64,000 bases of DNA from positions 868,001 through 932,000 of the forward strand of contig NZ_AP022563.1 in the NCBI RefSeq assembly GCF_010726645.1, given 5' to 3'. Position numbers and translations under genes: made by a program. Origin of the DNA: Mycolicibacterium duvalii. Lineage in GTDB: Bacteria > Actinomycetota > Actinomycetes > Mycobacteriales > Mycobacteriaceae. Below the pieces are notes generated by a model that saw only the letters and a program-made list of their open reading frames with translations, ran no database searches and was not told the DNA's origin. This document shows positions 51,955 to 62,119 of this stretch, one piece after another. Each line of letters starts with the position of its first letter. The first letter of the stretch is position 1.

Positions 51955-53355
51955 ATGCAACGTCTCAGCGGGTTGGACGCCAGTTTTCTCTATCTCGAGA
52001 CGGCAGCGCAGCCCCTGCACGTGTGCTCGATCCTCGAACTCGACACCACGACGATGCCCGGCGGTTACACATTCGACCGGTTCCGCGACGGGTTGAACCT
52101 GCGAATCAAGGCAATGCCGGAGTTCCGGGAGAAGCTGGCGGACAACCGGTTCAACCTGGACCATCCGGTGTGGGTGGAGGACAAGGACTTCGACGTCGAC
52201 CGGCACCTGCACCGCATCGGTCTGCCGTCGCCGGGCGGCCGTGTCGAACTGGCCCAGATCTGCGGCCACATCGCGTCGCTACCCCTGGACCGCTCCCGGC
52301 CACTGTGGGAAATGTGGGTCATCGAGAATTACTGCGGTACCGGCGCCGACCCGGACGCCGAGCAGTGTCGCATCGCCGTGATGACCAAGGTGCACCACGC
52401 CAGCGTCGACGGTGTGACGGGTGCCAATCTGCTGTCGAAGCTGTGCTCGACCGAGCCGGACGCCCCGCCGCCGGACCCGGTCGACGGGCCCGGCGACGCC
52501 ACCGGGCTCGAGATCGCGGTCAGCGGCGCGGTGCGGTTCGCCACGAGGCCGCTGCGGCTAACCAACGTGGTGCCGGCCACGGTGTCGACGGTGGTGGACA
52601 CAGTCCGACGCGCGCGTAACGGTCTGACCATGGCGTCTCCGTTCAGCGCGCCCAAGACCGCGTTCAACGCCAACGTCACCAGTCACCGCAACGTCGCGTT
52701 CACCCAACTTGACCTCGAGGACGTCAAAACGGTCAAGAACCACTTCGGCGTGAAGGTCAACGACGTCGTGATGGCGTTGGTGTCCGGGGGGCTGCGCGCG
52801 TTCCTGCTCGAGCGCGGCGAACTGCCCGGCAACTCGCTGGTCGCGATGGTTCCGGTGTCGGTGCATGAGCGCTCCGACCGTCCGGGACGCAACCAGGTCT
52901 CGGGAATGTTCTCGCGGCTGGAGACCAATATCGACGACCCGGCTGAGCGCCTGCGAGCCATCGCTGATGCCAACGGTGTTGCCAAACAACACTCTTCGGC
53001 CATCGGCGCGACGCTGCTGCAGGACTGGACGCAGTTCGCCGCGCCCGCGGTGTTCGGCGCCGCGATGCGGGTGTATGCCAGTAGCAGACTCGGCGGCGCT
53101 CGACCGGTGCACAACCTCGTGGTGTCCAACGTGCCGGGACCGCAGATGCCGCTGTACATGCTCGGCTGCGAGGTCAAGGCGATGTACCCGCTGGGCCCGA
53201 TCTTCCACGGCAGCGGGCTGAACATGACGGTGATGTCACTCAACGGCAACCTCGACGTCGGGATGGTCTCCTGCCCCGAACTGCTGCCCGACCTGTGGAC
53301 CCTGGCGGACAACTTCGCGCCGGCGCTGGCCGAACTGGTCGACGCGACACGCTAG
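51955..53355 (+). CDS. wax ester synthase/diacylglycerol acyltransferase (WS/DGAT)
   Basis: 466-residue acyltransferase making triacylglycerol or wax esters from acyl-CoA. The catalytic HHxxxDG motif is intact (H147-H148-A-S-V-D152-G153), the family N-terminus 'MQRLSGLDASFLYLETAAQPLHVCSI' is present, and so are the conserved 'VNDVVMALVSGGLRAFL' and 'SNVPGP' segments. Mycobacteria carry many paralogues (Tgs family); which one this is cannot be told. It stands alone between panB and the Hip1-like genes. Confidence 0.92.
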   Translation: MQRLSGLDASFLYLETAAQPLHVCSILELDTTTMPGGYTFDRFRDGLNLRIKAMPEFREKLADNRFNLDHPVWVEDKDFDVDRHLHRIGLPSPGGRVELAQICGHIASLPLDRSRPLWEMWVIENYCGTGADPDAEQCRIAVMTKVHHASVDGVTGANLLSKLCSTEPDAPPPDPVDGPGDATGLEIAVSGAVRFATRPLRLTNVVPATVSTVVDTVRRARNGLTMASPFSAPKTAFNANVTSHRNVAFTQLDLEDVKTVKNHFGVKVNDVVMALVSGGLRAFLLERGELPGNSLVAMVPVSVHERSDRPGRNQVSGMFSRLETNIDDPAERLRAIADANGVAKQHSSAIGATLLQDWTQFAAPAVFGAAMRVYASSRLGGARPVHNLVVSNVPGPQMPLYMLGCEVKAMYPLGPIFHGSGLNMTVMSLNGNLDVGMVSCPELLPDLWTLADNFAPALAELVDATR

Positions 53356-53417
53356 ATCGGCTGCGGTAAACACACGCTTGCCAGCGTCGATGCCCCGTCA
53401 TGGCAGCATGTGTTGCC

Positions 53418-54956
53418 ATGAGCCTCATCACCGGGGCCGCGCGCAGCGGCCTGGCCCTCGCTGCGGCGGTGACCGTCGTGGCCGGATGCAGCAATCTGGT
53501 GCAGGGCACGGCGGTGATCTCGGTACCCCTGCCGGGCACACCGATCCAGTGGGGCCCGTGCGAGGCGGCCGACGGACCGTCCGATCAGGCCATGATCCCG
53601 CCCGACGCCGAGTGCGGCATGTTGTCCGTGCCCGTCAACTGGGACAACCCCGACGCCCCCGACGGTGACATCGCCCAGTTGGCGATGATCCGGTTCCAGG
53701 CCACCGGCGAGAAGATCGGCTCGTTGCTGATCAACCCGGGCGGCCCGGGCGAGTCGGGCGTCGACGCCGCGATCGGCATGCTGCCGACCCTGCCCCGGGA
53801 ACTGCGCCAGCGCTTCGACCTGGTCGGCTTCGATCCACGCGGCGTCGCGCGGTCGGCGCCGGCGGTGTGGTGCAACAGCGACGAGGACAACGACCGGCTG
53901 CGCGCCGACAACGTCGTCGAATACACCCCTGAGGGGGTGGCGCACATGGAGACCCAGACCAAAGAGTTCATCGAGCGCTGCGTCGACAAGATGGGCAAGG
54001 AGTTCCTGGCCAACGTCGGAACCGCCAGTGTGGTCAAGGATCTCGATGCGATGCGGGAGGCCCTCGGCGACGAGAAGCTCACCTACCTGGGATATTCCTA
54101 CGGCACCCGGATCGGCGCCGGCTACGCCGAGGCCTATCCGCAGAACGTGCGCGCCATGATCCTCGACGGCGCGATCGACCCGAACGCCGATCCGCTCGAG
54201 GCCGATGTGCGGCAGGCCGCGGCGTTCCAACAGGCCTTCGACGACTACGCGGCCGACTGCGCCAAGAGTCCCGACTGCCCGCTGGGGACCGACCCGGCCA
54301 AGGCGGTCGACGAATACCACGACCTGGTGTGGCCGTTGGTCGACGAGCCGGCCAAAACCAGCGATCCGCGGGGACTGAGCTACAACGATGCGCTGGTCGG
54401 CACCATCCTGCCGCTGTATTCGCCGACGTTGTGGCGGCACCTGACCGTGGCGCTGACCGAGATCGAGAACGGTCGCGGCGACACCATGCTGGCGCTGTCC
54501 GACCTGTACATGGGGCGTGACGCCGAGGGTCACTACAGCAACAAGACCGACGCCCGGATCGCGATCAACTGCGTGGACAAACCCGCGATCACCGACCGCG
54601 ACAAGCTCGTCGAGCTGGACCGCCGCACCCGCGAGGTCGCACCGTTCATGAGCTACGGCGAGTTCACCGGCTACGCCCCGATGTCGGCCTGCGCCATGTG
54701 GCCCGTGCCGCGCACCACCGACCAGCGCGAGATCAAGGTCAACGGGTTGCCCCCGGTGCTGGTGATCTCGACCACCAATGATCCGGCCACGCCGTACCAG
54801 GCCGGGGTGGATCTGGCCCGCCAGCTCGGCGGCACGTTGCTGACCTACGAAGGCACTCAGCACACCGTGTCATTGCAGGGCGACAAGTGCATCGACGACA
54901 TCGCGACGCGCTATCTGGTGGACCTGACGCTGCCGCCGCCGGACACCCGGTGCTGA
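53418..54956 (+). CDS. caeA: serine protease/hydrolase lipoprotein Hip1 (CaeA)
   Basis: 512-residue alpha/beta-hydrolase of the tripeptidyl-peptidase family, equivalent to Rv2224c. Lipobox Cys24 ('VVAGCSN'), nucleophile Ser227 in 'LGYSYGTR', late 'ISTTNDPATPYQAG' (Asp) and 'YEGTQHTVSLQG' (His). The M. tuberculosis enzyme is a cell-envelope serine protease that cleaves GroEL2 and tempers host responses. The ATG at 53418 places the signal peptide directly at the N-terminus. Confidence 0.92.
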   Translation: MSLITGAARSGLALAAAVTVVAGCSNLVQGTAVISVPLPGTPIQWGPCEAADGPSDQAMIPPDAECGMLSVPVNWDNPDAPDGDIAQLAMIRFQATGEKIGSLLINPGGPGESGVDAAIGMLPTLPRELRQRFDLVGFDPRGVARSAPAVWCNSDEDNDRLRADNVVEYTPEGVAHMETQTKEFIERCVDKMGKEFLANVGTASVVKDLDAMREALGDEKLTYLGYSYGTRIGAGYAEAYPQNVRAMILDGAIDPNADPLEADVRQAAAFQQAFDDYAADCAKSPDCPLGTDPAKAVDEYHDLVWPLVDEPAKTSDPRGLSYNDALVGTILPLYSPTLWRHLTVALTEIENGRGDTMLALSDLYMGRDAEGHYSNKTDARIAINCVDKPAITDRDKLVELDRRTREVAPFMSYGEFTGYAPMSACAMWPVPRTTDQREIKVNGLPPVLVISTTNDPATPYQAGVDLARQLGGTLLTYEGTQHTVSLQGDKCIDDIATRYLVDLTLPPPDTRC

Positions 54957-55035
54957 CGGCCGCACCCGCCACCCGGTAACGGCCGGGTCACCGTTGCGTC
55001 CCAGGGGCAGACCCGCGGTGTCGCGGCATGCAACG

Positions 55036-56526
55036 ATGGCAGCCATGCTTCGGGCCGGACGACTGTTGGCGGCGCTGGCCGTGTTCGCGGCGGTACTGAC
55101 CCCGACGGCTTCGGCGGCGCCGCAACCGGTGTGGGGAACGTGTGCGGAGTTCGTCGGTGACACCTCGGGCTTGCCGACGGCCCGGTGCACAACCGTCTCG
55201 GTGCCCGTCGACTACGCCAAACCGCAAGGGGCGCAAGCGCAATTGGCCGTGATCAAGGTGCCCGCCGAAGGGGACCGGATCGGTGTGCTCGTCGTCAACC
55301 CGGGCGGGCCCGGTGCGTCGGCCGTCGACACCGTCGCCGGAATGGGAGCCGCGCTGGCCGGCACCGAACTGCTCGAGCGGTTCGACCTCGTCGGAATCGA
55401 TCCGCGCGGCGTCGGTCATTCGACACCGCAACTGCGGTGCCGAACCGACGCGGAGTTCGACGCGTACCGGGCCCAGCCGATGGCCGACTACAGTCCCGCC
55501 GGCGTGGCGCAGATCGAAGGGATACTCCAGGATTTCGCCACGTCGTGCCTCAACCGGATGGGTCCGGAGTTCTTGGCCAGCGTCGGCACCGCGACCGCGG
55601 CCCAGGACATGGATGCGGTGCGTGCCGCGCTGGGCGAGGAGCAGATCAATTACCTCGGATTCTCCTACGGGACCCAACTGGGCACCGCGTACGCCGCGCG
55701 TTACCCGGACCGGGTCCGGGCGATGGTGCTCGACGGCGCCGTCGACCCCAGCATGGACCCGCTCACCAAGAGCCTGCGCCAGCAGGCCGGTTTTCAGCAG
55801 GCGTTCGATCGCTACGCCGCCGACTGCGCAGAATCGGCGGACTGCCCGCTGGGCACCGATCCAGCCCGGTTCGTGGAGCGCTACCTCCAATTGGTCGAAC
55901 CCTTGGTCACCAAGCCCGCGGCGACCCCTGATCCGCGCGGACTCAGCTACCAGGACGCACTCACCGGCACCGCGAGCGCGCTGTACTCGCCGCGGTACTG
56001 GACCTATCTGACCAGCGGCCTGCTGGGCCTGCAGCGCGGCACCGACCCGACCGATCTGCTGCTGCTGGCCGATGACTACCAGCAGCGCGACCGCAACGGG
56101 CACTACAAGAACCGCCAGGACGCGTTCACCGCGATCCGGTGTGTTGATGCGAACTTCCCGAAAGACCCCGCGGTGTGGGCGGATCTCGACCGCCGGGTGC
56201 GGGCCGCGGCGCCGTTCCTGTCCTACGGGGAATTCACCGGCCATGCCCCGCGCGACGTGTGCGCGCTGTGGCCGGTGCCGCCGACGCCGATCGTGGGGGC
56301 GGCCACGTCGCCCGGACCGGGCAAGGTCGTGGTGGTGTCGACCACCGGCGACCCGGCGACGCCCTACCAGTCCGGCGTGGAACTGGCCCGCCAATTGGAC
56401 GCAGCCCTGATCACCTTCGAGGGCGCCCAGCACACGGTGGTTTTCAACGGCGACGCCTGCGTGGACACCGCGGTGCTCGACTTTCTCGTCGACTCGGTGC
56501 CGCCCGCGGCCGGATTGCGGTGCTAG
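55036..56526 (+). CDS. secreted alpha/beta-hydrolase, Hip1 paralogue (Rv2223c-like)
   Basis: About 496 residues, related throughout to the preceding gene. The signal peptide ends 'TASA-AP' and there is no lipobox Cys, so the protein should be secreted free. Nucleophile Ser210 in 'LGFSYGTQ', Asp in 'VSTTGDPATPYQ', His in 'FEGAQHTVVFNG'; even cysteines conserved with the paralogue ('SADCPLGTDPA'). Tandem duplication as in M. tuberculosis Rv2223c-Rv2224c. The start could be either of two ATGs (55036, 55045). Confidence 0.9.
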   Translation: MAAMLRAGRLLAALAVFAAVLTPTASAAPQPVWGTCAEFVGDTSGLPTARCTTVSVPVDYAKPQGAQAQLAVIKVPAEGDRIGVLVVNPGGPGASAVDTVAGMGAALAGTELLERFDLVGIDPRGVGHSTPQLRCRTDAEFDAYRAQPMADYSPAGVAQIEGILQDFATSCLNRMGPEFLASVGTATAAQDMDAVRAALGEEQINYLGFSYGTQLGTAYAARYPDRVRAMVLDGAVDPSMDPLTKSLRQQAGFQQAFDRYAADCAESADCPLGTDPARFVERYLQLVEPLVTKPAATPDPRGLSYQDALTGTASALYSPRYWTYLTSGLLGLQRGTDPTDLLLLADDYQQRDRNGHYKNRQDAFTAIRCVDANFPKDPAVWADLDRRVRAAAPFLSYGEFTGHAPRDVCALWPVPPTPIVGAATSPGPGKVVVVSTTGDPATPYQSGVELARQLDAALITFEGAQHTVVFNGDACVDTAVLDFLVDSVPPAAGLRC

Positions 56527-56534
56527 CAGGGGTG

Positions 56535-56565
56535 TAACACAGAATTAACAGGCGGAACCTACGCT
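56535..56565 (+). promoter_or_regulatory. glnA2 upstream region: AC-N9-AC and -10 candidate
   Basis: AC at 56537 and 56548 separated by 9 nt fits the AC-n9-AC element reported for mycobacterial GlnR, and TACGCT (56560-56565) ends 6 nt before the glnA2 ATG, suggesting a leaderless start. The AC pair would overlap the -35 position, unusual for activation. The motif is short, so chance is possible. Confidence 0.3.
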
Positions 56566-56571
56566 TCGGGC

Positions 56572-57912
56572 ATGGATCGGCAGAAGGAATTCGTGCTGCG
56601 CACCCTGGAGGAGCGCGACATTCGCTTCGTCCGGCTGTGGTTCACCGACGTGCTGGGATATCTGAAGTCGGTCGCGATCGCCCCGGCTGAACTCGAAGGC
56701 GCCTTCGAGGAGGGCATCGGGTTCGACGGCTCGGCCATCGAGGGCTTCGCCCGGGTGTCGGAGGCCGACATGGTGGCTCGGCCTGATCCGTCCACCTTCC
56801 AGGTGCTGCCGTGGGCCGACGGATCCGACAAGCATCACTCGGCGCGCATGTTCTGCGACATCACGATGCCCGACGGCTCGCCGTCGTGGGCGGACTCGAG
56901 GCATGTGCTGCGCCGTCAGCTGGCCAAAGCCAGCGACCTCGGCTTCTCCTGCTACGTGCACCCCGAAATCGAATTCTTCCTGCTCAAACCCGGACCCAAC
57001 GACGGCACGCCACCGGAACCCGCCGACAACGGCGGATACTTCGACCAGGCGGTGCACGACGCGGCACCCAACTTCCGGCGTCACGCCATCGACGCTCTCG
57101 AGCAGATGGGCATCTCGGTGGAGTTCAGCCACCACGAGGGTGCCCCCGGCCAGCAGGAGATCGACCTGCGCTACGCCGATGCGCTGTCGATGGCCGACAA
57201 CGTGATGACGTTCCGCTACGTGGTCAAGGAGGTCGCCCTCGGCGACGGTGTGCGCGCGTCGTTCATGCCCAAGCCGTTCGCCGAGCACCCGGGCTCGGCC
57301 ATGCACACCCACATGAGTCTGTTCGAAGGCGAGACCAACGCCTTCCACAGCCCCGACGACCCGTTGCAGCTGTCGTCGGTCGGCAAGTCGTTCATCGCGG
57401 GCATCTTGGAACACGCCAACGAGATCAGCGCCGTCACCAACCAGTGGGTGAACTCCTACAAGCGGCTGGTGCACGGCGGAGAAGCGCCCACGGCGGCGTC
57501 GTGGGGAGCGGCCAACCGCTCGGCGCTGGTGCGGGTGCCGATGTACACCCCGCACAAGGTGTCGTCGCGGCGGGTCGAGGTGCGCAGCCCCGACTCGGCC
57601 TGCAACCCGTATCTGACCTTCGCGGTGCTGTTGGCCGCCGGCCTGCGGGGCATCGAGAAGAACTACGTGCTTGCTCCGGAAGCCGAGGACAACGTGTGGA
57701 CCCTGACGTCGGAGGAACGACGCGCCATGGGGTACAAGGAGCTTCCGGGCAGCCTGGGCGTGGCGCTGACGGAGATGGAGAACTCGGAGTTGGTGGCCGA
57801 GGCGCTCGGCGAGCACGTGTTCGACTTCTTCCTGCGCAACAAGCGCGCCGAGTGGGAGAACTACCGCAGCCACGTCACTCCGTTCGAGCTGAAGAACTAC
57901 CTGTCTCTCTAG
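56572..57912 (+). CDS. glnA2: glutamine synthetase type I-alpha (GlnA2)
   Basis: 446 residues, the same length as Rv2222c. Glutamine synthetase motifs: '[20 protein letters not shown]' (latch region), metal-binding '[10 protein letters not shown]' and '[14 protein letters not shown]', 'HTHMSLF', and '[30 protein letters not shown]'. The region that carries the adenylylation Tyr in GlnA1 reads '[16 protein letters not shown]', so there is no Tyr and GlnE cannot regulate it in the usual way. It is followed 31 nt later by glnE. Confidence 0.94.
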   Translation: MDRQKEFVLRTLEERDIRFVRLWFTDVLGYLKSVAIAPAELEGAFEEGIGFDGSAIEGFARVSEADMVARPDPSTFQVLPWADGSDKHHSARMFCDITMPDGSPSWADSRHVLRRQLAKASDLGFSCYVHPEIEFFLLKPGPNDGTPPEPADNGGYFDQAVHDAAPNFRRHAIDALEQMGISVEFSHHEGAPGQQEIDLRYADALSMADNVMTFRYVVKEVALGDGVRASFMPKPFAEHPGSAMHTHMSLFEGETNAFHSPDDPLQLSSVGKSFIAGILEHANEISAVTNQWVNSYKRLVHGGEAPTAASWGAANRSALVRVPMYTPHKVSSRRVEVRSPDSACNPYLTFAVLLAAGLRGIEKNYVLAPEAEDNVWTLTSEERRAMGYKELPGSLGVALTEMENSELVAEALGEHVFDFFLRNKRAEWENYRSHVTPFELKNYLSL

Positions 57913-57930
57913 CGCTGACGGTGCCTGCCG

Positions 57931-57936
57931 TAAATT
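57931..57936 (+). promoter_or_regulatory. leaderless -10 candidate of glnE
   Basis: TAAATT ends 7 nt before the GTG start of glnE in the 31-nt gap after glnA2, an AT-rich hexamer in a GC-rich setting. It suggests that glnE may be transcribed independently of glnA2. Confidence 0.4.
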
Positions 57937-57943
57937 CCTAGAG

Positions 57944-60919
57944 GTGGCCAGACCAGCGACGCAGCGCCCGAAGCTTCCCGGCGTGGGTCGGCTCGGGCTG
58001 GTACACAAGAATGCGCAGGCCGACCTCGACCGACTGGGGTGGAACACCGATGCCCACGTCGAGCTGTTGTGGTCGTTGTCGCGCGCGCCCGACGCCGACA
58101 CCGCGCTGCTGGCCGTCCTGCGGCTGCGGGAGGCCCTCGACGCGGGATGGGGCGAACTCGACAAGGCGCTGCTGACCGACCGCAGCCTGCGCGGTCGGTT
58201 GTTCGCAGTGCTGGGGTCGTCGTTGGCGCTGGGCGACCACCTGATCGCCCACCCGGACTCCTGGCGCCTGCTGGCCGGGGCCGTCGCGCTGCCCCGCCGT
58301 GACGAGCTGATCGCGATGTTCGACGCCGAGGCCGCGGATTCCGCCGGGGGCGCGGCGGCGATGCCGGGGTTGCGGACGCTCTACCGCGACCGGCTGCTGG
58401 TGCTGGCCGCACTCGATGTGGCCTCCACAGTGGAAAACGAGCCCGTGCTGCCGTTCACGGTGGTCGGGGAGCACCTGTCCGACCTCGCCGACGCCGCGCT
58501 GGGCGCGGCGCTGCAGGTGGCATCCCGGGCGGTGTGCGGGGACACGGAACCGCCGCAGCTGGCCGTCATCGCGATGGGCAAATGCGGTGCGCAGGAACTG
58601 AACTACGTCAGCGACGTCGATGTCATCTTCGTCGCTGACGACGGCGCGCACAGCAGCCTGGCCACCGCCACCCGGATCGCCGGCGAGATGATGCGGCTGT
58701 CCGCCGACGCGTTCTTCGAGGTCGACGCGGCACTGCGGCCCGAAGGCAAGCAGGGGCAGCTGGTCCGCACACTCGAGTCGCATGTGGCCTATTACGAGCG
58801 GTGGGCCAAGACGTGGGAGTTCCAGGCGCTGATGAAGGCGCGGCCCGCGGCGGGAGGCGCCGAGCTGGGTGAGCGCTACATCGACGCGCTGATGCCGATG
58901 GTCTGGACTGCCTGCGAGCGTGAGGATTTCGTGCCCGAGGTGCAGGCCATGCGGCGCCGCGTCGAGGAGTTGTTGCCCGCCGAGGTGCGTTCGCGGGAGC
59001 TGAAATTGGGCACCGGTGGCCTGCGGGACGTCGAATTCGCGGTGCAGCTGCTGCAATTGGTGCACGGCCGCAACGACGAGTCACTGCATGTCGCGTCGAC
59101 GGTGAACGCGCTGGCGGCGCTGGGGGACGGCGGCTACATCGGGCGCGACGACGCGGCGAACATGACCGCGTCGTATGAATTCCTGCGGCTGCTCGAGCAC
59201 CGGCTGCAGCTGCAGCGCCTCAAGCGCACCCACCTGTTGCCCGAAGCCGACGATGTCGAGGCGATGCGTTGGCTGGCCCGGGCGGCGCACATGCGGCCCG
59301 ACGGTCGCCACGATTCGCTCGGGGTGCTGCGCGAGGAACTCAAGCGGCAGAGCCACCGGGTTTCACGGCTGCACGCCAAGCTGTTCTACCAACCGCTGCT
59401 GGAGTCCGTCGGCCCGGACCAGCTTGGCTTGGCCGCCGGAATGAACGCGCAGGCAGCCGAACGGCAGCTCGCAGCACTGGGTTACGAAGGCCCGCAGAGC
59501 GCGTTGACGCATCTGCGCGCTCTGACCGGGGGCAGCAGCCGTCGCGGCCGGGTGCAGCAGGTGCTGCTGCCGACGTTGTTGGACTGGCTGTCGGACACCC
59601 CGGACCCGGATGCGGGGCTGTTGAACTACCGCCGGCTCAGCGACGAGATGGCCGATCAGCGCTGGTTCCTCGGGACATTGCGTGACGAGGGCGCCGTCGC
59701 CAAACGATTGATGCACGTGCTGGGCACCTCGGCCTACATCCCGGACCTGTTGATGCGTGCCCCCGAGGTGATCCAGCTGTACGCCGATGGACCGAACGGG
59801 CCCAAGCTCTGTGACGTCGACACCGAGGGGGCCGCGCGCTCCCTGGTGGCCTCCGCGGCGCGCCACTCGGATCCGCTGCGGGCGATCGCGGCCGCCCGGT
59901 CGCTGCGCCGACGGGAGCTGGCGCGCATCGCATCCGCGGATCTGTTGGGCATGCTCGACGTCACCGAGGTGTGCCGGCAGCTCACCTCGGTGTGGGTGGC
60001 CGTGCTGCAGGCCGCGCTCGATGCGGTGACCCGGGCCAACACGTCGGAGGGTGGCGCCCCGGCCCGCCTGGCCGTGATCGGGATGGGGCGCCTCGGGGGC
60101 GGCGAACTGGGTTACGGATCCGACGCCGATGTGCTGTTCGTGTGTCAGCCCGCCGACGGCGTCGAGGAGTCGGTGGCCGTCAGGTGGGCGACCACGGTGG
60201 CCGAGCAGGTGCGGTCGCGGCTCGGTACCCCCAGCGCGGACCCGCCGCTGGAGGTCGACGCCGACCTGCGACCGGAAGGCCGAAGCGGGCCGCTGGTGCG
60301 GACATTGGCGTCCTACGAGGCCTACTACTCGCAGTGGGCGCAACCCTGGGAGATCCAGGCGCTGCTGCGGGCGCACCGGGTGGCCGGTGATCTGTCCCTC
60401 GGCGAACGGTTCCTGCTGATGGTGGACAAGATCCGCTACCCGGCCGGCGGGGTGTCCGCCGAGACGGTGCAGGAGATCCGCCGCATCAAGGCGCGCGTCG
60501 ATGCCGAGCGGCTGCCGCGAGGCGCCGACCCCAACACCCACACCAAGCTGGGACGCGGCGGCCTCGCCGACATCGAATGGACGGTCCAGTTGCTGCAATT
60601 GCGCTTCGCGCACCGGATCAAGGCGCTGCACAACACCTCCACTTTGGAGTCGCTGAACGCGATCGGGGCCGCCGAGTTGATCGCCGAGGGTGACGTCGAA
60701 CTGCTGCGTGACGCCTGGCTGACCGCGACGAAGGCGCGTAACGCACTGGTGCTGGTGCGGGGCAAGCCGACCGACCAGCTGCCCGGTCCGGGGCGGCTGC
60801 TCAACGCGGTCGCGGTGGCCGCCGGCTGGCCCGAGGGTGACGGTGGGGAGTTCCTGGACAACTATCTGCGGGTGACGCGTCGGGCGAAGGCCGTGGTGCG
60901 GAAGGTTTTCGGAGGCTAG
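57944..60919 (+). CDS. glnE: glutamine synthetase adenylyltransferase/deadenylyltransferase
   Basis: 991-residue bifunctional enzyme switching GlnA1 activity by adenylylating or de-adenylylating its Tyr. Two nucleotidyltransferase-fold halves are visible: N-terminal '[20 protein letters not shown]' (~205-225) and C-terminal '[20 protein letters not shown]' (~715-735), both with the DxD metal motif, each followed by helical GlnD-PII-sensing-type regions ('[19 protein letters not shown]', '[19 protein letters not shown]'). Length close to Rv2221c (994). GTG start. Confidence 0.95.
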   Translation: MARPATQRPKLPGVGRLGLVHKNAQADLDRLGWNTDAHVELLWSLSRAPDADTALLAVLRLREALDAGWGELDKALLTDRSLRGRLFAVLGSSLALGDHLIAHPDSWRLLAGAVALPRRDELIAMFDAEAADSAGGAAAMPGLRTLYRDRLLVLAALDVASTVENEPVLPFTVVGEHLSDLADAALGAALQVASRAVCGDTEPPQLAVIAMGKCGAQELNYVSDVDVIFVADDGAHSSLATATRIAGEMMRLSADAFFEVDAALRPEGKQGQLVRTLESHVAYYERWAKTWEFQALMKARPAAGGAELGERYIDALMPMVWTACEREDFVPEVQAMRRRVEELLPAEVRSRELKLGTGGLRDVEFAVQLLQLVHGRNDESLHVASTVNALAALGDGGYIGRDDAANMTASYEFLRLLEHRLQLQRLKRTHLLPEADDVEAMRWLARAAHMRPDGRHDSLGVLREELKRQSHRVSRLHAKLFYQPLLESVGPDQLGLAAGMNAQAAERQLAALGYEGPQSALTHLRALTGGSSRRGRVQQVLLPTLLDWLSDTPDPDAGLLNYRRLSDEMADQRWFLGTLRDEGAVAKRLMHVLGTSAYIPDLLMRAPEVIQLYADGPNGPKLCDVDTEGAARSLVASAARHSDPLRAIAAARSLRRRELARIASADLLGMLDVTEVCRQLTSVWVAVLQAALDAVTRANTSEGGAPARLAVIGMGRLGGGELGYGSDADVLFVCQPADGVEESVAVRWATTVAEQVRSRLGTPSADPPLEVDADLRPEGRSGPLVRTLASYEAYYSQWAQPWEIQALLRAHRVAGDLSLGERFLLMVDKIRYPAGGVSAETVQEIRRIKARVDAERLPRGADPNTHTKLGRGGLADIEWTVQLLQLRFAHRIKALHNTSTLESLNAIGAAELIAEGDVELLRDAWLTATKARNALVLVRGKPTDQLPGPGRLLNAVAVAAGWPEGDGGEFLDNYLRVTRRAKAVVRKVFGG

Positions 60920-61549
60920 ATGGACTTCTCGTTCGATGCGATCAGCGCGGAGGAGTACGAGCGGCTGCGCAGCTCCTACGAGCCGCTGACCGATGCGCTG
61001 CGCACGCTGATCGACGTGGGGATCCACACCGAAGTCGACGACGAGACCGTGCAGGAGGCGTTGACGCACCTGCAGCAGGCCGCCGCACTGCTGCAGCGTC
61101 GGCAGCGTGATGGCCGCTCGACACTGCGCCACGCCGACACCGGCCGGCCCGTGGCTTGGGCGAATCCCGCTGTGGGACTGCGTAATGCAATCGCTCCGCC
61201 GATGATCATCGAACAGGAACCCGACGGCAGCTGCTGGAGCGAGTTCACACTCGGGCCCGCCTACGAGGGTCCGCCGGGCTGGGTGCACGGTGGAATCTGC
61301 GCGCTGGTACTCGACCACATCCTGGGCGAGGTGGCCAGTGAGGGGCTGCTGCAGCCGAAGTTCACCGGCACGATCAGCCTGCGCTACCTGCGGGGGACTC
61401 CGCTGGGGCCCTTGCGCGCCGAGGCATTCGTCGAACGCTCCGAGGGCGTGAAGACGTTCGCACGCGGCTATCTGCTGGATTCCGAGGGCGCGACCGTCGA
61501 GGCCGAGGGCGTGTTCATCAAGCCGGCCTGGGCGCGCGACGCCGGCTGA
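60920..61549 (+). CDS. PaaI/4HBT hotdog-fold thioesterase
   Basis: 209-residue protein. The C-terminal ~110 residues form a hotdog thioesterase domain with 'AYEGPPGWVHGGICALVLDHILGEVA', the usual HGG active-site helix; the N-terminal 75 residues are a helical extension. Probably hydrolyses acyl-CoA, chain length unknown. The ATG abuts the glnE stop (0 nt), so it is surely on the glnE transcript though functionally unrelated at first sight. Confidence 0.87.
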   Translation: MDFSFDAISAEEYERLRSSYEPLTDALRTLIDVGIHTEVDDETVQEALTHLQQAAALLQRRQRDGRSTLRHADTGRPVAWANPAVGLRNAIAPPMIIEQEPDGSCWSEFTLGPAYEGPPGWVHGGICALVLDHILGEVASEGLLQPKFTGTISLRYLRGTPLGPLRAEAFVERSEGVKTFARGYLLDSEGATVEAEGVFIKPAWARDAG

Positions 61550-61638
61550 ACCTCACCCAGCGTGCACTGTGGGCGGAATCCGCGCCCCGGTTGCCGCCCC
61601 GAGGGCATCGTCGCCGACGTAACACCCGGCTCGCGGGG

Positions 61639-62082
61639 TCAGCGGGCGGCGACTGCGGGGGACCGGCGCCGTTCGTCGATCGACCACGCTCCGGCACCCG
61701 TGGTGGCGAGCAGCAGGAAGCCGAAGCAGAACAGAATCGCGACCTCGCCGCCGTTCCCGCCGTTACCGAACGGCCAGAAGGTGCTCGGTTCACCGCCCAA
61801 GACGCCCCAGTGCTTCCAGAAGTAGGCCACCGCCATCTGCCCGGCTGCGACGATCGCGGCGATCCGGGTGAAGAACCCCACGGTGATCAGCAGTCCGGTG
61901 ACCAGCTCGATCACCCCGGCCCACCACATCGGCCAGGAGCCGACCGGAACCGATTCGCCGAGCGGCCAGCCGAAGAGCTTCATGGTGCCGTGCAAAGTGA
62001 ACAGGACGCCGAGCACGATGCGGAAGATGCTCAACATCGGCGATGAGTAAGCGCTCAAGCGCGCGTCGACTCTCGAGATCAT
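61639..62082 (-). CDS. DoxX-family membrane protein
   Basis: 147-residue integral membrane protein with four helices and the DoxX signature 'LSIFRIVLGVLFTLHGTMKLFGWP', 'AGVIELVTGLLITVGFFTRIAAIVAAGQMAVAYF'. Mycobacterial DoxX proteins have been linked to oxidative and thiol stress together with SodA and a thiosulfate transferase, but this copy stands alone. Convergent with the thioesterase gene (89-nt gap, nothing seen). Confidence 0.88.
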   Translation of the reverse strand: MISRVDARLSAYSSPMLSIFRIVLGVLFTLHGTMKLFGWPLGESVPVGSWPMWWAGVIELVTGLLITVGFFTRIAAIVAAGQMAVAYFWKHWGVLGGEPSTFWPFGNGGNGGEVAILFCFGFLLLATTGAGAWSIDERRRSPAVAAR

Positions 62083-62119
62083 GATCCGACGTTACTCGCT
62101 ACGGAGGGTCCTCACGTGC

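Noticed and set aside
53418..56526. Possible recent tandem duplication of the Hip1-like genes
   Set aside because: The two proteins are clearly paralogous but differ widely in sequence and anchoring, and the pair is known in M. tuberculosis, so the duplication is ancient.
59363..61318. 651-codon open frame antisense to glnE and the thioesterase
   Set aside because: Crosses two real genes on the other strand and has shadow-type composition (R, G, H, V repeats).
61561..61590. GTGCAC...GGGCGG sequence after the thioesterase, resembling the arm of the ahpE repeat
   Set aside because: Only the first few bases are similar; the complementary arm is absent and the local stem is just 5 bp.
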